From NCBI GenBank assembly GCA_012932295.1, contig JAAONU010000006.1, positions 25,384,882 to 25,448,881 of the forward strand: DNA of 64,000 nucleotides, written 5' to 3'. How positions within the stretch are numbered: the first letter of the stretch is position 1; each line of letters opens with the position of its first letter. A program made the translations under genes and the position numbers. Source of the DNA: Cyclina sinensis (taxonomy: Eukaryota > Mollusca > Bivalvia > Venerida > Veneridae). Positions 13,106 to 25,600 of the stretch are shown here, one piece after another. A model generated the notes under the pieces. It worked only from the letters and a program-made list of their open reading frames with translations. It was not told the origin of the DNA and ran no database searches.

Positions 13106-14733
13106 TTTTATTCAAATAAAAGTACAAAATTGTATTCTTTCTGACAATCAAAACTGAATTAATTTGTGAGTGTTTTACATAATATTTACCTTTTGGGCTG
13201 CGGGAGTATGTCGCCAAAATATATAAATTTGACGATAAAACATTTCAACAACTTTTCACAATTAAGTATGAGTTATAAGAACATTTTTTCTTTGGTGTAT
13301 ATTGTTTACATGATTTACTGCCTAAGAAAATACAGTTTGCTGATTTCCTTGAATAAATTATCTTACCTGAGAAGGAAAGATCTGTAACCTTGTATTTGTC
13401 AAACGGGGAATTCCAAATAACTTAGTTCATGCAAACAACTAATTTTAACTTTTACAAAAGAAAACATATTATTACTTCAGTAAAGTTTGCCTATAGCAAT
13501 TACTACAGGACGGTGGAGGTTTTACACTTCTAAGTGCAGACTTAGGTTTTTTCAAAACTATTGATAGACTTGCAACTTGATTTTGGTATTTCGACTAAAA
13601 ATCAAATTAAATAGTAAACTATTTCACTTCAAACAAAATGCGTATCTTTATTTACTATCTCCCTTTTTAACGGAAGACTGTAATGTTTACATATATGTGA
13701 ACAGAAATTTCTTCTGTCAAACTACACAGTGAACGAACTCGACAGTATTTCTTCCGGAAGTTGATATGGTGTATGCATAACGGCACATTGATTGACGACG
13801 GGTTGATTATGTTATTTATGATTTGTAACTTGTATTTGCCATTAATGGCTACCGTTGCTCATACTGTTCGATTGTTCATGGTAAACTTTAACCATTAAAC
13901 CAAAATATTGGTGCTGCTGGATGCACAAGTCACGTATTCGTTTTAAATATTTTAAGATATTCAAAATGTGCAATACCAAAGAATCACTTTTAACGTTCGA
14001 TAGCTTATTTCTTTCCTGACAACATCTAGAAACACCGTTTAAACAACACAAAAATCGTGGTGATATTGATTAAAATAACATAAGAAATACATGCACTGAA
14101 TGCCGAGTCACAGGTCACAAAATACAGTACTGTATACTAACCGCAAAAACATTGTAATTGCACAACAGAAACTCTGTTGAATTAAGATTTGTGCAACATA
14201 CATGAATTTGTGACCAACAATACTGTTATTTCACATCTTTATTCAAAATATAAATAAGTCTGTCCCACCTAATTTTGAAACCTCATTGGTGTCACTGTGT
14301 TGCAAGTATATTCCCTAAAACGACATTGTTGATACCAATGCAGCAATATCTATAGGACCTTTTATATTCTGTATTCATTTAATAGTTTTGCCAAGAATCG
14401 TTTTCTCAATAGCGCGTTATGCAATATGGTTTTGAAGTTATAAAATAAGTAATAAGGAATGTCGCCATAAGAAAATACCCTTTTGTTTTTGGTCTGTATA
14501 TTTTCTTATTAATTATTAGACAAGGTGTATGGAACACGATTTAGCCCAAACGACTGAATGTAAAGACTTGCTAACCAAATTCGTCAAAAAGATGTTTAAT
14601 TAGTCCGCTTTCTACGTATTGCATACTTACATAATTTCGTGTAGCGCATCATAAAGTTTGAATCACAGTGGTCATAATATTTTGGGAGGACTATAACGTT
14701 TGCTAGACATTAACATGGATCATAAAACTGATT
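13106..14733. other. No gene recognised
   Basis: Short open frames only (13166-13387 plus, 13842-14051 minus), none with a domain. No repeat family recognised. Confidence 0.5.
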
Positions 14734-14919
14734 GAGACATTTAGCGTTAACGTTGCGACATTTAACGGTCTTGACTTTTTGTGCGACATTTAGCGTTGAA
14801 AGTGCGACATTTACCGTAAGGGCGATTGCGACATTTAGCGTTCATTGCGACATTTAGCGTCAGCCTTGGCACATTTAACGTCAAGTGCGACATTTAGCGG
14901 CGATGCGACATTTAACGTT
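14734..14919 (+). repeat. Cluster of nine GCGACATTTAGCGTT motifs with variable spacing
   Basis: A 15-mer with core GACATTTAnCG occurs nine times in the same orientation, starting at about 14734, 14755, 14783, 14804, 14828, 14847, 14869, 14887 and 14905. Start-to-start distances vary from 18 to 28 bases, and the 3-13-base spacers are unrelated to each other. So this is a motif cluster rather than an ordinary head-to-tail microsatellite. Function is unknown; a binding-site cluster or a decayed short tandem repeat are both possible. Confidence 0.75.
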
Positions 14920-15309
14920 GCTACACCGTCATTGTTTAACCCTGATGAGTTTTCTCTGTTGTAAGAGTAAGAAGTATCGGTAATGAAGTTTTAATTTATT
15001 TTTATTTTTGAAATTTTTGGGAATACTGTAAACGACATTTTTTCATTACTCCGGATATAAATAAAGACAAGGACGCTGGGAACGGTATATTTATTTAATG
15101 ACGATGTGCAATTTTATTTTATGTTTTACTGAGCAGTGCAAGAAATCACTTGCTAACAACACTCCACTATTCTACCTTAGTAGGTTAAACGATAATATCT
15201 AAATACTAGCTTTGAATTAACCTTTCACTATAGTAGACATGATGAAAGAAATTAACCAATAAAGCCCAATACAAGAGGTGGGGTATATTTATATTTGAAT
15301 GAGTTCTTC

Positions 15310-16760
15310 GTGCATGGAAAACTATGCTAGGACTGTTTCTGCCTTCCTCGTGTAACAAAGTTTTTGAAATAGGACATTGTCCCGAGTCTTAGTCAGAAGG
15401 ATTTATGGTTCCATTACACAAACAGGGGAATAACCTTTCTCAGTACTTTGGGAAAGCTATTTACACGCATCCTTAATAATCGTCCCACTGAATTGGCAGT
15501 ACATTACTGTGTTTATATAGGAGCACCGACGGGTTTTCGGTACAATTTAGGCACTGTAGACAATATATTTGTATTACATGATTTAATTAATGTATAGAAA
15601 TGTATATTAGGAATGGATTCGATGGTATTGATGTTTATATGTTTAAGGTCTTTTATTTTTGTAGGCAGATGACATTGTCCTTTTTGCAATACTAGTATAC
15701 AAGCTAGCTTAGATCTACTATTACAGTATTATTACAAATGGAAGTTAATACTGAAAAGATAAAAGCTATTGGGTTTTTTTTCTGAAAAGGTGGCCGCTTG
15801 GCAGAAAATCTTTACTTCTCTTTTGACAGAAGAACAGTTGAAAAAGTCAACAGATTTGTTTTAGGTATAGTTTTTACAAGAGGGGTTCTTTTGATGAAGC
15901 TCAAAATATCCTTGCTGGACAAGCTCTTAAAGGAAAAGTATTTACAAAAACTCACTGATCTATCTGTGAGTCATAGACTAGAGTTATTTGATAAGTTGGT
16001 TTTGCCAATTCTTAATTTTAATTGTGAGGTATGGGGTTTTCACCAAGACAAATTTATTGAACGCTTTTATTGAACGATTTTGTAAACGTGTATTAGGTGT
16101 GAAAAGTACCACGCAGAATGATTTAATATATGGTAGGCTTGGTAGAATGTCCTTAAAAATATGAGATATTATAATATTATAAAATTTTAGATACAAATAT
16201 AATATATACAAATGAAAATAGAATTATTAAGAAAGTGTACCTAATGTAAGGTGTTGGAAATGTAGAAATATTTTTAATGAATATAATGTTACGATTCTAG
16301 GACCAACAGGGTTAGACAAGTAGATTTTCTTAGTCTAGTAGAGTCCAATTTAAAGACAAATTTCAAAACATGTTTTTCAACCGTATTTGAATATTGTTTC
16401 TGTAAAAACGTTTCGTGTTCACTTAACACGTTTACGTGTATAATCCCACCGGCTATGTATCACGACGGGTAGGTGGACAAGACCCACTAGTATCTCCATA
16501 AATGAAGGAAAATTTAATCTGTTTAATACTGATGGAGAGGAGAATCATTTTGTATTAGAATATTTTAGATATATTGATTTAAGGAAACAACATATTCCAA
16601 GATATTTCTGGCATCGACCAAATATGTTCAAATTAGTAGAACTGATAACATTTAACAAGAAATGTGATTAGGAAGCTCGCAACATACGTAGAGAAATCTT
16701 TTGCGTTAAGAACAAATAATACTACATGTATATACAAGACAGTGACAAATAGTTGTAGTG
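15310..16760 (+). pseudogene. Decayed LINE (non-LTR retrotransposon) reverse transcriptase region
   Basis: Translating the plus strand in shifting frames gives successive fragments of a LINE reverse transcriptase. First comes a STLGKLF/RILNNR-like block (about 15440-15490), then GFRYNLGTVDNIFVLHDLI (about 15535-15590). The catalytic block ADDIVLFAI follows (15665-15695). After it come EKVNRFVLGIVFTRG (15840-15885), ELFDKLVLPILNFNCEVWGF (about 15980-16040), and FCKRVLGVKSTTQNDLIYG (16078-16135). Several frameshifts and stops separate these blocks, so the copy is dead. Block order is that of the RT thumb and connection region of LINE ORF2. Both ends are indistinct. Confidence 0.75.
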
Positions 16761-17238
16761 TAAGTTGATGTACACAGTCATAATTTAATGTCCTTTACTA
16801 TCATAAAAATAACTAAAAAACTGTCTTGCAATTTTCGCTTTTCGAGCATGATAGGGTTGTGGTATTTCCCTACAAACCTGCTAAACGATAAAACCAAGTA
16901 TATATATATATAAATTTGTTAAAGTTTTCTTTTCTTCAAATATTTGGTTAGTTTCAAAATCCAGTAAGTTGTCCTATTAGTTTAAAATGCCGACAAAGGC
17001 TATAATTATCACAATTTCTGTAGTAAAACAGTATCAGCATCTTTTGAACAAGACGAATGACGTAGCATTCACTGTGATAAGCGTTAACATATTCAATTAA
17101 AATGTGAAATTCTGTAATTCACTACTGTGGTACATTAAAGAAATATATTGTTTTAGGTTGCATTAATGTTAGTCATCAAATAATAAGTATATTTACTTTT
17201 ATTCATTTTAACGGCATTGACTTTTGTCTGTTTGACAG
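16761..17238 (+). other. Intron or 5' flank upstream of the Mab-21 exon
   Basis: Non-coding AT-rich sequence containing a short (TA)n run near 16903. It ends in a good 3' splice site, CTTTTGTCTGTTTGACAG, with AG at 17237-17238. No upstream exon could be identified, so the first exon (5' UTR or a few codons) probably lies further upstream. Confidence 0.5.
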
Positions 17239-18674
17239 ATCCCGAAACATTTTGCACAAATCCTGTCCTTCAGGAAGAATGTCTAGACCACCTTACTATG
17301 GGCTCAAGAAAGAAGTTTTCCCATTATGTCTCTGATCTGATGGATGGTCTTGGTTATAGCTTTGAAATGATCAAATGCAGACAACAGATGCGTTATAGCT
17401 TGAACGTAATTCTAAATCGTCACGGGTATAAAATAGTAACAACAGGTGGAAAAGGAGAAGGTACATCATTGTACTTCGAGAGTGACATAGATATCATGGT
17501 TGCAATGCAAAATGTCATATGTACTGACAATCCAGTTCGGTTCATAAATGAGGAACATTTAACTTTATTCTGTACTGAGAGAAGCGGAACTTCACCTGGG
17601 TATACAAGATTAAAACTGTTGAAGCTTGAAAATAACAATGTTGCGAATGAAATAATACAATCTCTTTTTGAAGCAGAGGATGGTACGTATTATTTGTCTA
17701 GTCGGTTTTTTACTGACGCATGTACACTTAAACATAGACAGCTTGGTACGCTTAAAGTAAAAGAAACAAGCGGTCCATCAGCTCCAGTATCCGATCCATA
17801 CAGTGACCTTGATATCGTATGTGGATTTATATGCCTTTGTCCTGATCTGTTAGAAAATTGGGTATCGCGATGTCGTCGTCACGGATGGCCTTCGCCAAAA
17901 ATTATACATGAAGTATCCCTACTTGATGGACACGTGGTTCCAGTGGGATTCAAAGGTTCTGAGGAAATGTACAGAGAATGGAGAATATGTTTTTCTTTTG
18001 CAGAACTACATTTAATGCGAAATTTCAACGAAACGCAACTGAAAGTTTACATTTTATTAAAGAAAATATGTAAATCAGTACTGAAACCTGTCTGTGAGGA
18101 TATGACGTCATACATAATGAAAAATGTTGTATTCTGGGTATGTGAAGAAAAGGGTATACAACAATTTACAACGGATCTATTGATGGACAGGTTATTTGAT
18201 TGCATTATATATCTAAGGACATGTGTCATTAAAAAATGTCTCCCAAGTTACATGATTCCTGAGAGGAACCTGTTTGCTGGCAGACTGGACATTCAGCAGA
18301 GACAACAACTGATAAGGCTTCTGGGTAACCTACTACACGAGGAAGGAAGAATGCTCCTGAGATGTGACCAATTACGCGACGCCATGATCGTACTCTACAT
18401 TACACCTGACATGTTTAGAGAGTTTAGTGAGAAGAGGGACAAAGTAGAGAGTCTATTTCTCATTTACCAAAGTAAACGTATTCAGAAACAGCGACCGGGT
18501 ATGTCTTTTATAGAAATGTCACGTATTCTTCAACAGGATGAAGAAATAGTTGATATCTTGAATCAAATAAATTACTTGATACTACCTGACGTGCGCGCTC
18601 TGCTACTTGCAGGAAGGACTTCTGTAGAAATCGATAAGTCGACTAAGACCAGAATCATGCAGATTTTGTCGTGA
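17239..18674 (+). CDS. Mab-21 domain protein (cGAS-like receptor / nucleotidyltransferase fold)
   Basis: This is one exon of about 478 codons ending in TGA at 18672-18674. It either continues from an upstream exon through the acceptor at 17238 or starts at ATG 17298 (458 residues). Numbered from that ATG, the nucleotidyltransferase signature is GGKGEGT (50-56) followed by ESDIDIM, with acidic D63 and D65 (G-G-x11-D-h-D, inside the family pattern G[GS]x9-13[DE]h[DE]). A third acid is at D172 in DLDIV, the Mab-21 block SGPSAP is at 158-163 and HGWPSP at 195-200. The helical C-terminal half has the WRICFSFAE...MRNFNETQLKVY motif. The cGAS zinc thumb (H-C-C-C) is not apparent. In animals, proteins of this family with a full acidic triad sense nucleic acid and make cyclic dinucleotides that activate STING. 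Mab-21 relatives lacking the triad are developmental proteins. Activity and ligand are inference only. Confidence 0.88.
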
Positions 18675-18846
18675 TTAATTCGTTTGTATTCATACACAAC
18701 GTTTTCTTAGAACCATTGTTTTAACACTGACACCATACTTACGATTGTATCACCCAGAATGTCCTGCAACAACTTCGACGAAAGGATAACGACTATAATT
18801 TCTCTGAAGTAACAACAAGATCAGTTAAAAAAATATTTAGTATGCA

Positions 18847-18852
18847 AATAAA
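18847..18852 (+). terminator. Candidate poly(A) signal AATAAA of the Mab-21 gene
   Basis: AATAAA 173 bases after the stop codon. It is the first canonical signal downstream; a second (GGAAATAAAC) lies near 19222. Confidence 0.45.
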
Positions 18853-20892
18853 CTCAACAAAAGATCCTTATTCTCTTATTCTTAACACTAAATTATGAGA
18901 AAACATAATAACTTTTTTAAATACTGTATTAAACTAAATTCCTTCTGTCATTTAGTTGCCATGGAAAACATTGTCTAAATATGTTTTACAATCATTTCAG
19001 ATAAATCAAAATTTATTCAAATTGTGTGTAAACCTAAGATGTTTCAAAAATACTGAACAATACATGGTGTTTTAATTGGTATTATTAAGAAAGTTCCAGA
19101 CAACGTTTTTGTGTTTCCACGAAAAAGTTTTCAACCGTAATAGACGTATCCAGACATTGAGTGTTTTTATTTGAAATCTGTTTTCCCTGACCTGTCAACT
19201 TTTGACTTTTCGATTTTATGCGGAAATAAACTTTGCTTTGTGTCACTGTGAAATCAGTTTGTTTATCGTGTAAGTGAAGAAAGTGTTGGTAATAATGTTG
19301 ATTTTTTTTAGTTTAGTTTATTATTTGGCAATTTTGTAGAAGATAATGAGAAAATTCTGTAGACGACATTGCATTAATTTATTTGAAACAGATATATTTT
19401 TATTGTAATCATAGACGTTTGGAAGAGAATATTAAAAGTATGTAATATCAAAAACATATAATTCAAACAGAAAGAATGTTTAATAACTACTACTAACAAT
19501 CTTTCTTTGTTGTTTAACGGATTGGAAACTTAAATTGGTAGTTCTGTGCTATGTGTATGTTTCCTTGCGTAGAAACAGAATTGTTCGATTTAGCCCCGTG
19601 AACTAGATACTCAGTTGAATTTTCCAGTTTGTCAAATTCGCTTAATCACCGTGGAATGTGTCTGTCGTAACAGGAAAAAAGATCCGTTAAAGTCAGAAGA
19701 GAGCCATATACTAATTGGACAAGATCATAAAGTAAACTAGATATTTCATAGACGATAGTCTGGATTCCTTGTTCCATAAATGTCTATCAAGATGGTGCAA
19801 GCAATTTGTTGAGTGATGTCCGTAGTATTTTGGGTAATTTTCATACATATAAAGGTTGTGCGGAAAATTGATCAAAATATCACTCTGTTAACACAGATTT
19901 TAAAATATAATTTCTTCAGATTCTCAAGAACTGAATAAAACACATAAATCGGTAAATATATTATTATGAATACTGCTTCTATTTGAAAGCTGTGGAACCA
20001 GTAGTTAGGTACACGTCTGTAATTTAAAGCAGAATGCAAGTGCACCCAAACAAAAATGCATTTAAACCATTCAAAAGTCAGTTTTTTTTCTGCTTACAGA
20101 AGTAAGTAGTCTGTTTCCTACTGATGCTAATGGTGTCTGAGTAGCCAAGAAGCTGAGTATCCAAGAAGCTGAGTATCCAAGAATTGAAATCCGTTTCCTG
20201 ATTGACTCTATCGAATGGTTTAAAACATAATAGATCTAGGTATGGTGAGGAGAAGGATATACATGTAAATTGAATTAAGTAGCCTGGTTGGATACATTTA
20301 TCAACTACGAAGTCGTCACAAATATTAAATCCTTTTTTTATTATATTTCGAATGACCGCACTTTGTTAGTTATGTTTATTTTATTTATTTATTTATTTTC
20401 GGTACACGTATACACAATTAGATCTAATAGGTGCCCCAGCCAAATGTGACGAGAACATACCACAGTTTACGCTTAGTGACGTCGGCTTACCTGGTGCATG
20501 ACGAATGATGCAGAAATAGCACGGGTGGATAAACCTGCACAGTGTTTTCGGAAACATACAAGTCGAAGAAAAAAGATTTATCTTGCACTATGTATACGAT
20601 CAATTTTTTTTTTTTTTTTTTTTTTTTGTCTTGTATGAACTTTTCAATGACCTGCAGAGCTTGTGTTGTTTCTCTCGTAACATAGTCTACGTCATCTTTG
20701 ACGTCAGAGGACACGGTGATGTAACTATGACGTTGAGGGCGTGTCAGAGTAACCAAGGGTTAGCAGGCTTTCATTCCAGTTGCTCTTATGATATCGTCAT
20801 CTACAAAGAGGTGTAACTTTTTAAATAGAATATCTCATACCAAAAGAAATTGTCCTCACTATTGTATCCATTTCTAAAACTTGTCAATTTGC
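18853..20892. other. Intergenic, no gene recognised
   Basis: Contains short direct repeats (CCAAGAAGCTGAGTAT at about 20150-20180), a TTTA microsatellite (20376-20400) and a pure T-run of about 23 bases (20605-20627). Open frames across the T-run are low-complexity artefacts. Confidence 0.5.
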
Positions 20893-21170
20893 CACAAGCG
20901 GATCTAGAGGGAGCGCACCCAGCGTGCGCCCTCCTAAAATTCCCGGACCATAGGTTTTATTGTAGGTCTGTTTTGAATATGTCTTTAAATAATGTATACT
21001 TTATTGTTCAACATTGAATTGAATAATCAGAGGGCCATGTGATATTGCCAAATCAGTATACTCTAGCATAACCACAACCGTTGAAATGAGATAGAATACG
21101 AAAAAAATTGGGCCGAACATTTTGCGCCCCCACCCCCACTCCCACCCCCGAAATCCTGGATCTGCCCCTG
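20893..21170. mobile_element. hAT-like MITE
   Basis: The right end, read inwards, is CAGGGGCAGATCCAGGATTT. The left end, CACAAGCGGATCTAGAGGGA, is a degraded version of the same sequence. CAGGGGCGGATCCAGG-type ends are typical of hAT elements. The 278-bp body has no coding capacity. TTTGC lies directly outside both ends (20888-20892 and 21171-21175); hAT elements normally duplicate 8 bp, so either the flanks have mutated or the match is partial. Confidence 0.6.
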
Positions 21171-21175
21171 TTTGC

Positions 21176-22527
21176 TCATTTAAAAATACGATTAATGCAA
21201 ACCTTTTGCTTTGCCTTTGATTTTGAACAAGAACTGAAAGTATTTAACATGAAGCAGCGCTGGTTCAATGGGCCATTGATTCGCTTTATAAAAACTATAA
21301 TACTCTGACGTCGCCGACTTTGCTCAATCCAAGGACCTAAAGTAGGTCTTTAATTGTTACGTCTAACTACAACGTCTCTATAGTATGACAATCACAGGAG
21401 CTTGAAATTGTATTTAGTCATTAAAGAGTCGGAACTTTATTTCCAGCTTTTATTCTGTAGATACTACCTTTTGCAAAAAAGTGACGATGTTTATTTCAAT
21501 AGCCTAAACTCACTTGACTGATCATCCAGTCACAGCGAGGAAGGTTTCTCAGGTATACATTTCAATAAAACTGAGTCTTCCAGTCTACCCGCAGCCATAA
21601 AAATGTGCATGTTGCTGCGTCGCTGCGTTGCCAACGTTTTAAGTTTGTATGTCATATTTTTACATTGCATCATGTACACAGCTCATTTGTAAATTGTCAA
21701 CTGAACTGGAAAGCGATTTTGTTTACGTTCGACTTTCTTTGGGACGCTGATTAGAGAGCTGAGGAAGTTGAATTCAGTTTGATAATTTGGACTGGTATTA
21801 TTCAAATTCATATTACTTGATCATTACTGTTTGAGCCGTTGTTTGTCTTTTGCGAACTAAAAACTAACGCTAAGACGTGTCGTTTTCTAAAGAATTGCCG
21901 TATGAATGTGTTGACATAAAAGTACATTATGGTTATCATTAACATCATTACCATTTCGAACACAGATGACACTATTGACAGGTAAAAGGCGGAGTTTGAA
22001 AGAAACGCTTTGGGCGGCGCTTTAATTGATTTTTGACAGGTGTACCGACGAGTCTCGTTCTTTACCTAACAGTGTAAACTCAAATAAGTTTTGCAAGCCG
22101 TAGTAAAAACACAGGAAAAGAAACTAGACAAACAGTTTCTACTTAAACTAAAGTTTCTACTTAGACTAAAAATACAATTTCAAGCTCATGTGATGAACGT
22201 GAATGCAGCGTAGATGTATGTGCTTTGCCGCACTCCCTGTCACAATATTTTCATAGTGCAGTTCTTTTCATAGTACATAGTGACACATGTTTGTCATCCG
22301 CATGTCTGTTTTCAATGGTTGAAAATATGTATCGTTTTCAAGTCAAAATGATTTTTGGAATTATAGCTTTTCCCCTTTCCCTGTGACCAGGTGCCCGTTT
22401 TGGGCTAGTTACCTCCCTTCTCCCGCTAAAATTCCGAAACGAGGCATGTAAACATCCACGTCTCACATCTGTCAAAATCAGAAGACTATGAATTGCTGTT
22501 GATTATTCTTTCTGGCACTGTATTAAA
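21176..22527 (+). promoter_or_regulatory. 5' flank of the Flower gene (promoter region, not resolved)
   Basis: No coding exon is recognisable between the MITE and the Flower start codon. The last 150 bases contain a pyrimidine-rich block (TTTTCCCCTTTCCC, CCTCCCTTCTCCCGC) but no TATA box near the ATG. The transcription start cannot be placed from sequence alone. Confidence 0.3.
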
Positions 22528-22624
22528 ATGCAAGGGACTGATAACCAACAGAGCAAAACAGACGATCAGGTGTCATGGTGGTTCAAACTTTTGACTCGAG
22601 GTGTTGGAACGGTTGGAGGAGTCG
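22528..22624 (+). CDS. CACFD1: Flower exon 1 (coding part)
   Basis: Begins [14 protein letters not shown] and runs into the WWFKLLTRG membrane-proximal motif; 97 nt, ending in phase 1 at a GTAAAG donor (22625). The ATG has A at -3 (TTAAAATGC). A longer 5' UTR exon upstream cannot be excluded. Confidence 0.85.
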
Positions 22625-25600
22625 GTAAAGTATATTGACATCTGTTTTCGCGATAAGAATAAATTATCGACAACTTTTCACACTGTTATCACGGTTGTTC
22701 CTGTTATTGCCTGCTCTGCTAATGAATGAATGTATCATTATATCTAAACTGTTAAAAAACTTGGCTTGGTAAGAAGGGTATAATGGAAAGTAAATCCCAC
22801 GCCACTTAAGTTAGAGGTCTAGAACTCTATTCAATGCGTTGGATAAGAAACCGAAATCGGTTCTTTACAGTGCTATCTATTTATCTTCCATTTCTGTCAA
22901 ACCCCTCACGAAGATGTAACCAGTAGATGCGTCAAACCACTAAGAAAGTGAAGAAAGTAATCAAAAAGACATATATTGGTATATTGAAGAGATTATAAAC
23001 AGTTAAAACAGGAAATATTCAGGGTTATTAAAAGTAAGGCAGTTGCTACGGTTATGGAACCGTAATCCTAGCCTCAGAGTCTAGGATTACCGAAGTTCCG
23101 TAATCTTAGACAAACCTACTGGAAAAGGCTACGGTTACAGAAGTTTTTTAAAGAAGCGTATTTTCAGCAGTTAAATATCAAAAAGCATGCCAAATTTAAT
23201 TTTATTCATTAAACAAACCATTTTACCAAATTTGCGTTATCAAACGGTCATTTTGTACGCCATTTTGATTGTTGTTGTTTCAGTAACTCATTAACATTTA
23301 ATATCGTTGTCATCTTCAAACTGTCACTTGAGCGTTCAGTTGTAGTTTGACAAGTAATATATTTTTTTTGAAAATAAAATGTTGTAATGTCAAATCGTGT
23401 AAATCACTTTTATTTGTCCATCTACATCCAGGCCACACCACGAAGAGGCACTCAAACCATGCCCGCCAAAATTTGTATTTTTGCAAGTTTTTTCCATAGA
23501 AATTGTTAGCTCTTGGTTTCTGTTACTGGAAGGGAACAAAGAGAAATACTTCGCAGGCAGCATCGCCTGCGTTGTTTAGTACGGAAATAAACAGTCCTTT
23601 AAGAGCTAAAATGATCCTTGTTAGGACCAATCAAATTATTGAAAGAAAATCCTTGAATTGTCGGATTCCTTAAAAAACATTCATTGATAACTTCCAAGTT
23701 ACAAAGGTGATCGAAATTTATTTAGTTTCATTGACAAATATACCCCCCACCCCAGTCATCTTTGAAGTGTCTGTAGATGGCGACAACGACATCTAACATT
23801 AGTCAATACAACATCAACCAAGATGGCGTATCATAACATTAGTGTTGACTCATTTTGGAGAAAATGTAATATTTGAGACAATTAACAGTTTATCATTCGA
23901 TTTTGGGTATGTAACCCATGCTTTTTGATATTTAACTGCTGAAAATACGCTTCTTTAAAAAACTTCTGTAACAGTAGCCTATTCCAGTGGGTTTGTCTAG
24001 GATAACTGAACTTCTGTAATCCTAGACTCAGAGGCTACGGTTCAGTAAACGTAGCCACTGCCTAAAAGTAAAAGCAATCTGGCATACAAGTTTTATGGTG
24101 AAATATGGTCAATATGGCTAGCAGCAAACAATGCTGACAGTGAAACATTATTCAATTGATGCTACTGCATCAGCTTGAAATGGCAGATAGCGGTCCTAGT
24201 TTGCACATTTTTACATTTTTAAGTCATGTGAACTAGAATTAGAAAGGTAGTCTTATTTTAACACAGAATTTCTTATATACTGAAGTATTCATCATTAAAC
24301 TTTTGTGCCCTCAGCAACTATGAAATCAATACCTTAGTTATGCATTACTTTTTCAGCAGTGTTGATAAAAATCAGTTATTCTCACCATTATTGTTTTGGT
24401 TAAATATTTTAACTTAATAACGATCATCAATACACCTCAATGCTTGGACTAAAACAGTCTTTTTTTGAAAAAAAACTAATTCATTTTCATCCTAGATATA
24501 TTGACTTAGGGTTCCAAGCTTCTGTCTGAGATTGTAAGAAGATTCCTATTCTTCTTTAACAATTTGTTTTTGTTTGAGATTGTTTAATCGGGGACATTAG
24601 TTGATTACATGTATCTACCCTGAATACTCTCTGATATATCTTTGGTCCTTCCATTTGGATTCCTCTGCTTTTATCGCTATTTTCTCTTTTGATATGGTGA
24701 TAATTAAACCTAATTATTTGCAACAGTGGTAGTCAGATTACACAATAAATTTAGCCATGTTTTGTTAACACCATTATCTTTGATCTTTGATAATCCAATT
24801 TTCACAACTTAAATTGAAGACCATTACAGTTAGAAACAAGGATAAAGTTACAGGATTCCGACTGAAAGGACCAATGTGCTATTTGGTCTACCTTTAATGT
24901 TATCTGAGTAAGGGAGATAATTTGGAATCAGGAATGTCCCTCATTGCTATCTGCTTGATTAGTACAACAGTCTACCGGTATAATAGAACAGTAAGTGTGT
25001 TGACCAGATGTCATTGTTGTTGTTTTTTTCAAGTTTGTCAGACTCGGAATGAAGATATGCTTCTGTTACCATGTGTTCATGTAAAATCATCAACAGTTTC
25101 TATAATTGAAGAAGGAAATTACCTGAAAAGGTGATGATGTATGAATTAAAAGTTTTGTTATACCAAACACCTAGTATACCCAAGACTGGCATCATGTTCA
25201 GGTCTCATATTAAACTCTTGTGGCATGTTGATAAGATCTTGTGGAGTTTGGTTTGCATTTTGTTGCAGATATCGCCATAACTTTTCCTACTTGTTTAAAA
25301 CAAAATGCATCATGTATGATAATAGTGCATGCAGTTTTCTACAAAATGATAACTTACTTATCAGAATTGGACCAGAAATGAAAGAAGAATGGAAAGCAGA
25401 AAAAATTTGTGATTTAATAACGTTAGAAATTTGTCATTATATCTGCATCCTGACAAACCTAAAATCAGAAATTCTGCTACACATTCAAAATTTGCTGTCA
25501 CTTTGTGTCTAGCTAATATCTTTGAAATATTTGAAATTGTTTGATGGATATGGTCACTTTGGGAGAAGACCTGTTTTTCTATTTCTTTAGGTCAAATTTC

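Noticed and set aside
14734..14919. Regularly repeated 15-mer with spacers as a CRISPR-like array
   Set aside because: Spacers are only a few bases long and irregular, with no protein partner in an animal genome.
17217..17238. N-terminal extension of the Mab-21 frame beginning at TTG
   Set aside because: These bases are the polypyrimidine tract and AG of a 3' splice site, and TTG is not a plausible start in animals.
20583..20816. Open frames crossing the long T-run
   Set aside because: Homopolymer coding (poly-Phe or poly-Lys) with no domain; typical low-complexity artefact.
24922..25512. Possible extra Flower exons in intron 1
   Set aside because: Exon 1 and exon 2 join in phase and give the expected Flower protein without them; the frames lack good splice sites and any similarity.
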